A DNA stretch of 36,544 nt, taken from NCBI GenBank assembly GCA_900319715.1, contig ONPM01000011.1, positions 1-36,544 on the forward strand, in the 5' to 3' direction. Source of the stretch: an uncultured Prevotella sp. GTDB lineage: Bacteria; Bacteroidota; Bacteroidia; Bacteroidales; Bacteroidaceae. The position numbers and the translations under genes were made by a program. This document shows positions 7,887 to 15,107 of this stretch, in pieces. The notes below the pieces were generated by a model. It saw only the letters and a program-made list of their open reading frames with translations, had not been told where the DNA came from and searched no databases. Position 1 is the first letter of the stretch. Each line of letters begins with the position of its first letter.

Positions 7887-8492
7887 ATGGAAACATTCTA
7901 TCACGGCACAACCAGATTATTTCACCAGTTTGACAGCTCGCATGCCCTTGAGGGCGATGGTAAGGCCAAATTCGGCTTTGGTACCTATGTCACAGAATCC
8001 TACACATCGGGAGGCAACTATTCTTTCAATAAGAGTCGCCCTGACTGTCCAAAACACTATGTCTACACTTTGGAGATTCCCGATATGACAGACGATAACC
8101 ATCTGTTCTCTAATCGTCCTGTTCATCCGTCAATCATCGAACGAACAGAGAAGAAACTTGGTGAACAGATCCCAGAAGAAGCAAAGGCAACAGGCAAGTT
8201 CTTCCGTAAATATGTTGGGAACCGTGCCATGGGCAACCAAGGTACTGTAAAAAAATTGATCGATAATTCTGGCCTCGAGGTTGAGAAAGCCGCAGCCAAG
8301 TTCTTCAGGGAGATTGGTTTGGAGTATTTCGCATGGCCACAAGCCCAGACTAAGCCTGATGGTCTCACTAACCGTGTCGTTCTCAACATCGAGAAGATTC
8401 GCATTGTCCGCATCGACGAGGTTGAAATCGACCCAAAGAGCCACAAGTTTATTGAAGGCTCTCAGAAAGAAGTACCACTTGATAGTTTTTAA
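7887..8492 (+). CDS. ADP-ribosyltransferase-like protein (ART fold)
   Basis: The 201-residue protein opens with FYHGTT (residues 4-9) and has FGFGTYVTESYTSGGNYS at 29-46, followed by YVYTLEIPD. These match the first conserved strand and the NAD-binding loop of small ADP-ribosyltransferases of the 'YHGT' type. The catalytic acidic residue of the third motif could not be assigned with confidence. ART proteins transfer ADP-ribose from NAD to protein, RNA or DNA. Its position 12 bases after an ADP-ribosylglycohydrolase gene and 12 before a NADAR gene suggests a writer beside its erasers, as in DraT/DraG-like pairs. An inactive ART acting as a reader is the main alternative. Confidence 0.7.
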   Translation: METFYHGTTRLFHQFDSSHALEGDGKAKFGFGTYVTESYTSGGNYSFNKSRPDCPKHYVYTLEIPDMTDDNHLFSNRPVHPSIIERTEKKLGEQIPEEAKATGKFFRKYVGNRAMGNQGTVKKLIDNSGLEVEKAAAKFFREIGLEYFAWPQAQTKPDGLTNRVVLNIEKIRIVRIDEVEIDPKSHKFIEGSQKEVPLDSF

Positions 8493-8504
8493 TCCGACAT
8501 ACTC

Positions 8505-9113
8505 ATGAGTTTACACGAACAGATCCAGCAATATTATCCCCAATACAGCGACATTCAGAGATACCCGGCAGACCAATGCGCCTGTATCCGCAAGACAAGT
8601 GAAGAATGGGGCATACTGGGTAATTTCTATCAAGCCCCTATCGTTGTCGAAGGCGTAACAATCGACTGCACCGAACGACTGTTTCACCTCATGAAGTTTC
8701 GTGCTACTGCTGATGCCAAAGAAGGTATCAAGAGCGAATACGCTGTAAAGGCAGGAATGAACATTAAGATGCATATGAAGCCCATCTATCGCCAACATCC
8801 CGAATGGTTACGGGATGATTGGGGCGAGATGGTGGTCGATGCCATGAAGTTCTGTCTCCAGACCAAATACGAGCAATGCGAAGGATTCCGCAAGGAACTC
8901 GAGAGAAGTAAAGGGCTCTTCATCGTAGAAGACGAAACAGCCCGCAATGCCCGTAAGCATAAGGATGCCGATTCCTGGGGCGTGAACCTCGTTGGCGACC
9001 ACTATGTAGGCCCCAGCCTTTTAGGTCGCCTTCTCATGGAACTCCGCGACAAGGGCAGGTTGGACTATACCCTCCCTGCCGATGCCTTCGAGTTCTTAAA
9101 ATTCCTCAGATGA
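8505..9113 (+). CDS. NADAR-family (YbiA-like) protein
   Basis: A 202-residue YbiA/NADAR protein: GNFYQAPIVVEGVTIDCTER followed by LFHLMKF gives the conserved glutamate and lysine; WGEMVVDAMKFCLQTKY follows; then DSWGVN and GPSLLGRLLMELRDKGR. Members act on ADP-ribose or ribosyl N-glycosides, and some NADAR proteins remove ADP-ribose from guanine in DNA. It ends the ADP-ribose operon and overlaps nothing. The convergent VWA gene ends 21 bases away with no evident terminator between them. Whether this one acts on DNA, RNA or free metabolites cannot be told from sequence. Confidence 0.88.
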   Translation: MSLHEQIQQYYPQYSDIQRYPADQCACIRKTSEEWGILGNFYQAPIVVEGVTIDCTERLFHLMKFRATADAKEGIKSEYAVKAGMNIKMHMKPIYRQHPEWLRDDWGEMVVDAMKFCLQTKYEQCEGFRKELERSKGLFIVEDETARNARKHKDADSWGVNLVGDHYVGPSLLGRLLMELRDKGRLDYTLPADAFEFLKFLR

Positions 9114-9134
9114 GATCTGCTTAATAGACATGTC

Positions 9135-10280
9135 TCAAGGAGTTTCAATGACACATACCCTGCCGCTTTTGCGCATCCACTGTTCATGCTCTTTCAACTC
9201 CTTCTCTGAGCGGAGCACCCAGCAAAGGGGCGTACGCATATTGGCTGGTATGGTTGGCTGAGACGCATAGCCATCCGTATAGATGAGAGCACCATCATAT
9301 TCAGGATGCTTGGCCACAAAGTCGATGAAGGGCTGAAAACATGTACCGCCACGCCCTGTGACCTTGATGTTTTCCGACGCTTTGAGCAGTGTCTGCACCT
9401 CGCCCAACTCTGTATCGAACTGTACGACATCAATCTGCTGTATGCCGTACTGAAAGAAGCGGTTGATGGTGGAGTAGAAGTTCCTGAGGTCATCAGTTGA
9501 GATGCTTCCACTACAGTCCACGCCAATCATCATGCGCGTTGTGAAATCATAACGGCTGCCCATCGCATCAAAGCCAGAGCGACGATTGGGACGCATGCGT
9601 GTCAGTTTGCGCTTCTCAGACAGGATGGTCGCTCGGAATCCTGCCAGGATCTTGCGATAGTCAACCCGTGCCTTCGTGGAAGCCATGATTTCTTCCACCA
9701 ACTTTCCCGGTAGTGAGCCCCATGACTTAACATTCTGGATCATTTCGTTCACCTGTGCTGCCATCAGTTCATCTTGCTGCCAGTTGGCGGCGATGTCGGC
9801 ATATTCCTTTCCAAAGCCGCTTTCGCCCTGCTGACCATCAGCACCAGAATCTCCATCCGACTGGCCCAGCCCCATCTTCTGAAGAAGTTTCTGTATGCAG
9901 CGGGCATAGAACTCGAAATGCCCGTTGGAGGGCAGCCTGAAATCGGCAGGCTTCTCCACCTCAACCCTTTGAAGACGATAGGAATCACCAATGACGCAGT
10001 TGCTTCCCAATGCCCTTGCCGTGATGCAGCAACCATCTGGCTGACGATCGTAGGGATGCTTCAGCAGGATGCGGATGACCTCAACACGTAGGCGTTCCTC
10101 CAGTTCCTTGTCACTGATGTCTGCACACTGGTCAGGGTTGACCTCAATGACGCCCTTTCCTACACGGACATGACACGCCATGCCACTGTTCTCTGCCACG
10201 CGATGGGTGCAGAAAACAGAGAACAGGGCCTCCTCGCTGAGAAACCAGCGTTCAGTAATCTTTGATATTCGCTCTAACAT
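9135..10280 (-). CDS. VWA-like protein with degenerate DUF2201 metallopeptidase-like N-domain
   Basis: Start chosen at the ATG at 10278-10280, one base after the MoxR stop codon, giving 381 residues. An upstream start overlapping MoxR is less likely. The C-terminal VWA-like domain carries the MIDAS motif DCSGS near residue 254, then GRGGTCFQPFIDFV and LIYTDGYA. The N-domain resembles the metallopeptidase-like part of DUF2201 proteins, but where HExxH is expected it reads VEVIR, followed by LLKHPYDR, so zinc ligands appear lost. A Q/G/S-rich linker (about 155-170) separates the domains. Paired with MoxR, it probably acts as the substrate- or target-binding partner of a remodelling ATPase. Confidence 0.8.
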   Translation of the reverse strand: MLERISKITERWFLSEEALFSVFCTHRVAENSGMACHVRVGKGVIEVNPDQCADISDKELEERLRVEVIRILLKHPYDRQPDGCCITARALGSNCVIGDSYRLQRVEVEKPADFRLPSNGHFEFYARCIQKLLQKMGLGQSDGDSGADGQQGESGFGKEYADIAANWQQDELMAAQVNEMIQNVKSWGSLPGKLVEEIMASTKARVDYRKILAGFRATILSEKRKLTRMRPNRRSGFDAMGSRYDFTTRMMIGVDCSGSISTDDLRNFYSTINRFFQYGIQQIDVVQFDTELGEVQTLLKASENIKVTGRGGTCFQPFIDFVAKHPEYDGALIYTDGYASQPTIPANMRTPLCWVLRSEKELKEHEQWMRKSGRVCVIETP

Positions 10281-10281
10281 G

Positions 10282-11379
10282 CTATAGTTCCTCCACAAAC
10301 TTATTGAGCATATCGTATACATCTATGGCATTCACGACCATGAAGACGATAGCCTGCTCATATGAACCTTTCTCGAAAATGCTCGTAAAGTTGGCAAGAG
10401 CCTCCTTCTTCTTGTTCATGCGGAGGAAATCGATATACTGGCTGAGATTCTTGGCAACAACTTTCTTCTCACGATTGTTGAGTCTTGCATTCTCGAGGAA
10501 GCGGAACACAGATTCGTTGAGGATGGCAAACTCGTGCAGCTGATACTTCTCCACGGTCTTCATGGTCTTATCATACTTCAGCAAGAGATCTTTGCCTGTA
10601 ATGACATCGTGCTGCTCAGCACTTCGTATGAAGGCTGCTGCCGCACCGGGTCCCACGATGCCGGCAATGATGCGCTTGTGAATATCCTTGATGACATCCA
10701 CCTTGAGCATGATGTCGGATACCTTCTTCCAGGCACGACGATCTGCGCTCTTGTCGAGTCCCTGGTAATCGTGCTTCTGATTACCACTGTCGCCGTCAAG
10801 CCATGTCGGGTTGTCCTGAATGAAGTTGATGACACGCTCGTCGAGTCTCTGGCTGGCAGCCCAGCTGAGCCATTCCTCTACGGTAGGTTTGAACTCGTAG
10901 ATATTGAAACGACTGACGAGTGCAGGATCGAGGTCGGTGAGTTGGTATTCGTCGCCATCGTTCACGGCTGAGATGACGTGGCTTCCTTTGGGCAGAGCCT
11001 TGCCTGCCAACTTACGGTTAAGGGTCAAATCCATCACCGTCTGCAGGATCTCTGGACGGGCACGGTTCAGTTCGTCGAGGAAGAGAACAATCGGTTTGCC
11101 GTCCACAGGAAACCAATACGGCGGTGTGAAGTCGGTCTGTGAGGTTACGTTACCGTCTGCATCCAGTCTCTCCACCTTTGAGGGAAGGCCGATGATGTCT
11201 CCCGGGTCTGCCATCTGGCCTAGGAACAATGTGACCACCTTCATACCCTTGCTGTTAAAATAGTTGGTAAGGATTTCCGATTTCCCGATGCCGTGCTTGC
11301 CCACGAGCATGATGTTTTGTGTAGATGGGGTGAGCTCTAATGTTTCCTTGAGCTCTGATGTATTAATCATGACTGCCAT
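10282..11379 (-). CDS. MoxR-type AAA+ ATPase
   Basis: A 365-residue MoxR/AAA_5 ATPase. Walker A is GKHGIGKS at residues 27-34, Walker B is IVLFLDELNRARPEI near 97, and sensor 1 lies in HVISAVND. MoxR ATPases work with VWA proteins as chaperones that mature or remodel complexes. The VWA gene follows after 1 base, so this is a MoxR-VWA pair. It is third in the minus-strand operon starting at 13963. A 53-base gap upstream holds short A-rich repeats of about AATGTAA but no clear promoter. A start three codons downstream (11370) is also possible. Confidence 0.9.
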   Translation of the reverse strand: MAVMINTSELKETLELTPSTQNIMLVGKHGIGKSEILTNYFNSKGMKVVTLFLGQMADPGDIIGLPSKVERLDADGNVTSQTDFTPPYWFPVDGKPIVLFLDELNRARPEILQTVMDLTLNRKLAGKALPKGSHVISAVNDGDEYQLTDLDPALVSRFNIYEFKPTVEEWLSWAASQRLDERVINFIQDNPTWLDGDSGNQKHDYQGLDKSADRRAWKKVSDIMLKVDVIKDIHKRIIAGIVGPGAAAAFIRSAEQHDVITGKDLLLKYDKTMKTVEKYQLHEFAILNESVFRFLENARLNNREKKVVAKNLSQYIDFLRMNKKKEALANFTSIFEKGSYEQAIVFMVVNAIDVYDMLNKFVEEL

Positions 11380-11432
11380 ACTGGAAAATGTAAAAATGTA
11401 AGAATGTAAAAATGCAATAATGAAATAAAGAA

Positions 11433-12158
11433 TTAGTGATAAATAAAGAAATGTGTTAAGTTACTCTTTTTATGCGCATTGAGAAGCCGTTTCAGACTCT
11501 CAATCTGCTTAGGAAGACTTTCCTTGTATGAACCCCACCAGGCATCAAGATAAACGCCGAGATGGGTATTGGGAATCATCACCTTGATCCTAGCCCGTCG
11601 TTTCTGCTCAATGATCACATACTTAAGACGAGGATAGTCCTTCATCGCTTCGGTGAATAGAGCCCGAATCCCGAGGAATGCCATGCGATTGCTTTTGGCC
11701 TTCTGGTAGGCTTTGTTCAAGACGGCATCCCACCCCTCCATGTACTGCTCAAGATTCCGTTTCTGCCGTATCATCCACAGTGCGATATCCTTTGCATGGT
11801 ATGACTTCAAGTACATACAGGTTATGTTCTTCTCATTGATAGTGACTTGTAATGATGAATAAGACATCTCAGCGTAGAGCGTGCATGCAGGTGACAATCT
11901 GACTACAAGTCTCTGTGTAGGACATGATGCCCTATTTACCGTCTCGAGTTTAAAATCATCCTTGCCAATGTCATCATTGCCTATCAGATTCATGTGGATT
12001 TCTGAGGGCGAAGGTCCCTTCCTGATGAAGGGGCGCTCGTCGCTCAGGTTGTTAATCATGTTCATCTTGAGGTAGAAGTCAAGCGCATCGTCGTTGCTTT
12101 TGCCTTCCTCCAACAACCTGCGGATGTTGTTGTTAATCTGTACTTTTGTGTATTCCAT
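11433..12158 (-). CDS. Unknown protein encoded between AAA and MoxR ATPase genes
   Basis: This 241-residue protein matches no family I recognise. It is mixed alpha/beta in appearance with no signal peptide or membrane segment. The middle (LVVRLSPACTLYAEMSYSSL) looks like beta strands. The C-terminal half is basic, with runs such as IIEQKRRARIKVMI and several tryptophans, and could bind nucleic acid. It starts 20 bases after the AAA gene and precedes MoxR, so it is probably an adaptor in the same machine. Confidence 0.65.
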   Translation of the reverse strand: MEYTKVQINNNIRRLLEEGKSNDDALDFYLKMNMINNLSDERPFIRKGPSPSEIHMNLIGNDDIGKDDFKLETVNRASCPTQRLVVRLSPACTLYAEMSYSSLQVTINEKNITCMYLKSYHAKDIALWMIRQKRNLEQYMEGWDAVLNKAYQKAKSNRMAFLGIRALFTEAMKDYPRLKYVIIEQKRRARIKVMIPNTHLGVYLDAWWGSYKESLPKQIESLKRLLNAHKKSNLTHFFIYH

Positions 12159-12178
12159 ATTTATGATATCTTACTAAT

Positions 12179-13963
12179 TTATTGAAAACCAACGATTTTT
12201 CTGCGGTTCGATTCCAGTTTCTCCTGCTTTGTGAACTTTCTCAGCATATCCATGTCAGCCTCCTGACCTGTCAGCACAAACTGCATGGTGGCTTTGCGGG
12301 CGATGTTCTCAATCTCACCACCAGTCACATCAAACTCCCTGGCCAACGTGTCAGCATCCTCCTCGTCAAGAGTGTCCACCAAGGATTGCCATATATGTGA
12401 CTTCACCTCAGTGCCTGGTTTTTCAAACTTCACCTTGAAGATGAAACGACGCTCGAAGGCAGCATCGAGGTTGGAGGTGAGGTTGGTAGTCACGATCATG
12501 ACACCCTGGATATTCTCCATCTCCTCCAGAAGGATGTTCTGAAGCGTGTTCATCATCTGCTCTGTGCTATGCTCCACACTCTCGATGCGCTTCGAGAGGA
12601 TGGCATCGCCCTCATTCAGGAGTAGAATGGGTGTCACCACACTCTTCGTACAGTATTGGCGGTAATCAGAGAAGATCTTCTTCAGTTTGGCTTCGCTCTC
12701 GCCTACGTACTTGTCCTTGAAGTCCGTAACTTGCACTTGGATGATGTCTCGTCCTGTCTGGCGGGCCAGTTCATAAACGGTAGCCGTCTTGCCTGTGCCA
12801 GGCTGACCGTGCATCAGAATGCAGACACCAGTGCGCATGCCCTTGCTTTTCAGACGTTCCTGAATGACCGGGAGTTGGTCTTGGGAGAGAATGTTGCGGA
12901 GCATCTCCACCTGTTCTTTTTCCTCTCTGTTATAGAAGAGAGCCTTGGGCGTGATGTCCTTGTACGACTTGACTCCGTTCATCTTCGGCACATGCTTGTC
13001 CGAGTGATTCAGCGGACTGAAATCAGCCAGGACCTCATGCTTCAGATAGTCTGTGGCTACATATTGGTTGATATCTGCCATACCATCCACACACTTATGT
13101 TCTATGAGGTTCTCACGGAACAGGCGATGGGTACCCGTCTGCATAGCATCAACGACACGTCGGTAGTTGGGCGTGGACTCGCGAGGATAGACCAACTGGA
13201 CGTCACGAGGGCTCAAACCTTCATTGTCGGAGCCGTTGTAATTGGCGTAATCGGCAATGATGAGCATCAACAATGACAGGCAGTCTGTGTCTTTGAAACT
13301 ATTAGCCAATTGGCATATGGGCAGTTCAGCGTTGGCACTCACATACTCCTGCAGCCAGTACTTCTCATCCTTGAATATAAGGTGCTCATCGTTGTAGCCT
13401 GCTCCAATATGTTCGGCTAATTTGTCCACGAACTCCTGTGTATCCTCACACTCCAGCACCTCAGGTATGAATGGGCGGTTCTCACGGATGGCGCTGACCA
13501 CACCTCTTGCCAGCGCATAACCGTCATACATGCCGTCATGCTCTTGAGCGCCGCGGTGCTGCAGCCATCTCATCCTGAAGAGTTCTTCGAGATCATCGAA
13601 GTACGTCATCATGGAGAGGCGTGTCAGGCCGAGTGTCTTACCCATTTGGCGGAACGACATAGGCTTACCTTCCTCAATGAGCATAGCGATGACTACGCAC
13701 TGAACGGAGTTGAGGCCCAGTTTGTCGGATAAGAAGGCAAATGCTTCTGCACAGCGGATGAACAGGCCCTTCTTCAACTGGCTTCTAGGAGCGACATCAT
13801 TAATGACGTTGAAAGCCTTGACGATGCTCCAATCGTCATGGATAGGCTCAACCTCCATTGATTCCGCCTTGCGGTCTCCTTCTGAGTTTTCAAGGTCTCC
13901 GAAGTCATCAATGAATTCGTCTGCCATTTCAAAGTCAATGTCTAGTGGAAAGTCTTTTTTCAT
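12179..13963 (-). CDS. AAA+ ATPase with N-terminal winged-helix-like region (copy 1)
   Basis: A 594-residue protein. The N-terminal ~370 residues include an acidic start and a winged-helix-like segment (SVQCVVIAMLIEEGKPMSFR followed by QMGKTLGL). The C-terminal classical AAA domain has Walker A GQPGTGKT near 385, pore-loop sequence DKYVGESE, Walker B-like ILLLNEGDA, sensor 1 TTNLTSNLD and arginine-finger ERRF. The Walker B aspartate is replaced by asparagine, as also in the second copy at 25385. Such ATPases unfold or remodel proteins, here perhaps with the MoxR-VWA pair transcribed from the same promoter. A divergent promoter at 14001-14051 is shared with the LRR gene. Confidence 0.9.
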   Translation of the reverse strand: MKKDFPLDIDFEMADEFIDDFGDLENSEGDRKAESMEVEPIHDDWSIVKAFNVINDVAPRSQLKKGLFIRCAEAFAFLSDKLGLNSVQCVVIAMLIEEGKPMSFRQMGKTLGLTRLSMMTYFDDLEELFRMRWLQHRGAQEHDGMYDGYALARGVVSAIRENRPFIPEVLECEDTQEFVDKLAEHIGAGYNDEHLIFKDEKYWLQEYVSANAELPICQLANSFKDTDCLSLLMLIIADYANYNGSDNEGLSPRDVQLVYPRESTPNYRRVVDAMQTGTHRLFRENLIEHKCVDGMADINQYVATDYLKHEVLADFSPLNHSDKHVPKMNGVKSYKDITPKALFYNREEKEQVEMLRNILSQDQLPVIQERLKSKGMRTGVCILMHGQPGTGKTATVYELARQTGRDIIQVQVTDFKDKYVGESEAKLKKIFSDYRQYCTKSVVTPILLLNEGDAILSKRIESVEHSTEQMMNTLQNILLEEMENIQGVMIVTTNLTSNLDAAFERRFIFKVKFEKPGTEVKSHIWQSLVDTLDEEDADTLAREFDVTGGEIENIARKATMQFVLTGQEADMDMLRKFTKQEKLESNRRKIVGFQ

Positions 13964-14000
13964 AAAGTGTATCTATTTGATCGAGTTCTGAATTCTACCA

Positions 14001-14048
14001 CAAACATACACTTTCATTTTAAATAGACGATACTTGTCATATGTATAA
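14001..14048 (-). promoter_or_regulatory. Dyad-type promoter of the AAA/MoxR/VWA operon
   Basis: On the minus strand the dyad TTATACATATGACAA starts at 14048 and the -7 box TATGTTTG starts at 14008, exactly 40 bases apart. The dyad overlaps the one used on the plus strand. Confidence 0.65.
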
Positions 14049-14084
14049 ATATATTTGTTAATTCAGAAATAATTCGTTTATTTG
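14037..14084 (+). promoter_or_regulatory. Dyad-type promoter of the LRR gene, with a second -7 box at 14097
   Basis: The dyad TCATATGTATAAATA begins at 14037. The sequence 40 bases on is TTTATTTG (14077-14084), one base from the -7 consensus. A perfect box, TATCTTTG, lies at 14097-14104, only 4 bases before the chosen start codon, so two start sites are possible. Confidence 0.55.
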
Positions 14085-14108
14085 CAGAAAAGTAACTATC
14101 TTTGCAGT

Positions 14109-15020
14109 ATGAAGAAAATGATTAGTACCCAAGGTCTCTCGAATGGAGATTTCTACGACGAGAATATTGCCAACGCTATCAAGGAGCGTATCTGCCCACG
14201 ACTTGAGCACTTCTTCTGTCAGATGAGTGGCGAGGAAGTACATATCAATGTCACCTTCTCATTTTACGTGTCGTACGGAGAAGTGGAAGATATGTATCTC
14301 CGCTTTTTCATCGACAACCCCACCCAGGAGCGTTTGGAAAACTTCCATGATGTCTGTGAAATGTTTTTCAATTTGAAAGGCTTTATAGTACACGAAGAAG
14401 ATCCCATCGTCTTCTACTATGCCTCAGACATGTACGACAAAGGCTGCCTGATTCAGGCCCTCGACATGTTGGGTGTCAGTCTTGAGTCTGTCATGTGTGC
14501 CACATTCGAAGAAAATATTGAGCATGTTGCTCCCATTTATACCCCCTCAGGCGACACCATCGTACAGATACCCAATGTGCCCAAGTACAGGATTCAGGAA
14601 GGCACCATGTGGATGGCTCCCAATGCCCTCCAGAACTGTCCCCGTCTCAGGCAACTTGACATCCCTTATGGCATGCTCAACCATCTGGAGATACTCAAAT
14701 CTGCCCCCAAGGTAAAATACAAGGAGTGGGAAACCCTCTATGACGGCACCATCCCCGACGAAGAGGACGATGAGGAAGATGACGATTTCATCCTCGACGA
14801 GCATCAGGTTGCCTACAGCAAAGACGGCAAGAAACTCCTCTTCATCCGCAGCGGGTTCCATGAACCCCGCTATGAAGTGCCCGACGGTGTCGAAGAGATT
14901 GCGGACTTAGCCTTCTGCTTCTGCAACACCTATGTCGAATTATCCATCCCCCGTTCCGTCCGTATCATCGGCGACAGCCTCTTCGGCAATGGCGGCCACA
15001 TCGAAATCCGAGAGGAGTGA
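14109..15020 (+). CDS. Protein with C-terminal BspA-type leucine-rich repeats
   Basis: Start chosen at 14109 (MKKMISTQGL) because the upstream ATG at 14082 overlaps a promoter element. 303 residues, no signal peptide, so probably cytoplasmic. Residues 250-300 hold two BspA-like repeats (YEVPDGVEEIADLAF, ELSIPRSVRIIGDSLF), with earlier weaker ones around 170-200. An acidic run, IPDEEDDEEDDDF, sits near 216-228. The N-terminal 150 residues are unrecognised. Cytoplasmic LRR proteins usually bind other proteins. It is divergent from the AAA operon and shares its operator, so it may serve the same machine. Confidence 0.7.
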   Translation: MKKMISTQGLSNGDFYDENIANAIKERICPRLEHFFCQMSGEEVHINVTFSFYVSYGEVEDMYLRFFIDNPTQERLENFHDVCEMFFNLKGFIVHEEDPIVFYYASDMYDKGCLIQALDMLGVSLESVMCATFEENIEHVAPIYTPSGDTIVQIPNVPKYRIQEGTMWMAPNALQNCPRLRQLDIPYGMLNHLEILKSAPKVKYKEWETLYDGTIPDEEDDEEDDDFILDEHQVAYSKDGKKLLFIRSGFHEPRYEVPDGVEEIADLAFCFCNTYVELSIPRSVRIIGDSLFGNGGHIEIREE

Positions 15021-15071
15021 TAATTTTTCTTAATTTTCAACTCATTACCCTCGACATTTCAAATAAAACCC

Positions 15072-15079
15072 TATATTTG
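15072..15079 (+). promoter_or_regulatory. -7 box (TATATTTG) of the AddB/AddA-like genes
   Basis: A perfect TAnnTTTG lies 28 bases before the AddB-like start. The regulon dyad is not present at the 40-base position. A partial match, TCATTACC, sits 30 bases upstream but lacks the second half-site. Confidence 0.55.
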
Positions 15080-15107
15080 TAAGCAGATAACTAAAAATGT
15101 AATTAGT

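Noticed and set aside
11380-11432. A-rich repeats of about AATGTAA between the unknown gene and MoxR
   Set aside because: They are short and imperfect, in an operon gap, with no promoter or binding-site structure that I can support.
14082-14108. An upstream in-frame ATG for the LRR gene
   Set aside because: It lies within the promoter region (between two -7 boxes), so the downstream start at 14109 is preferred.
15032-15056. Possible dyad for the AddB-like gene (TCATTACC at 15042)
   Set aside because: Only one half-site matches and the spacing would be 30. I did not count it with the regulon promoters.
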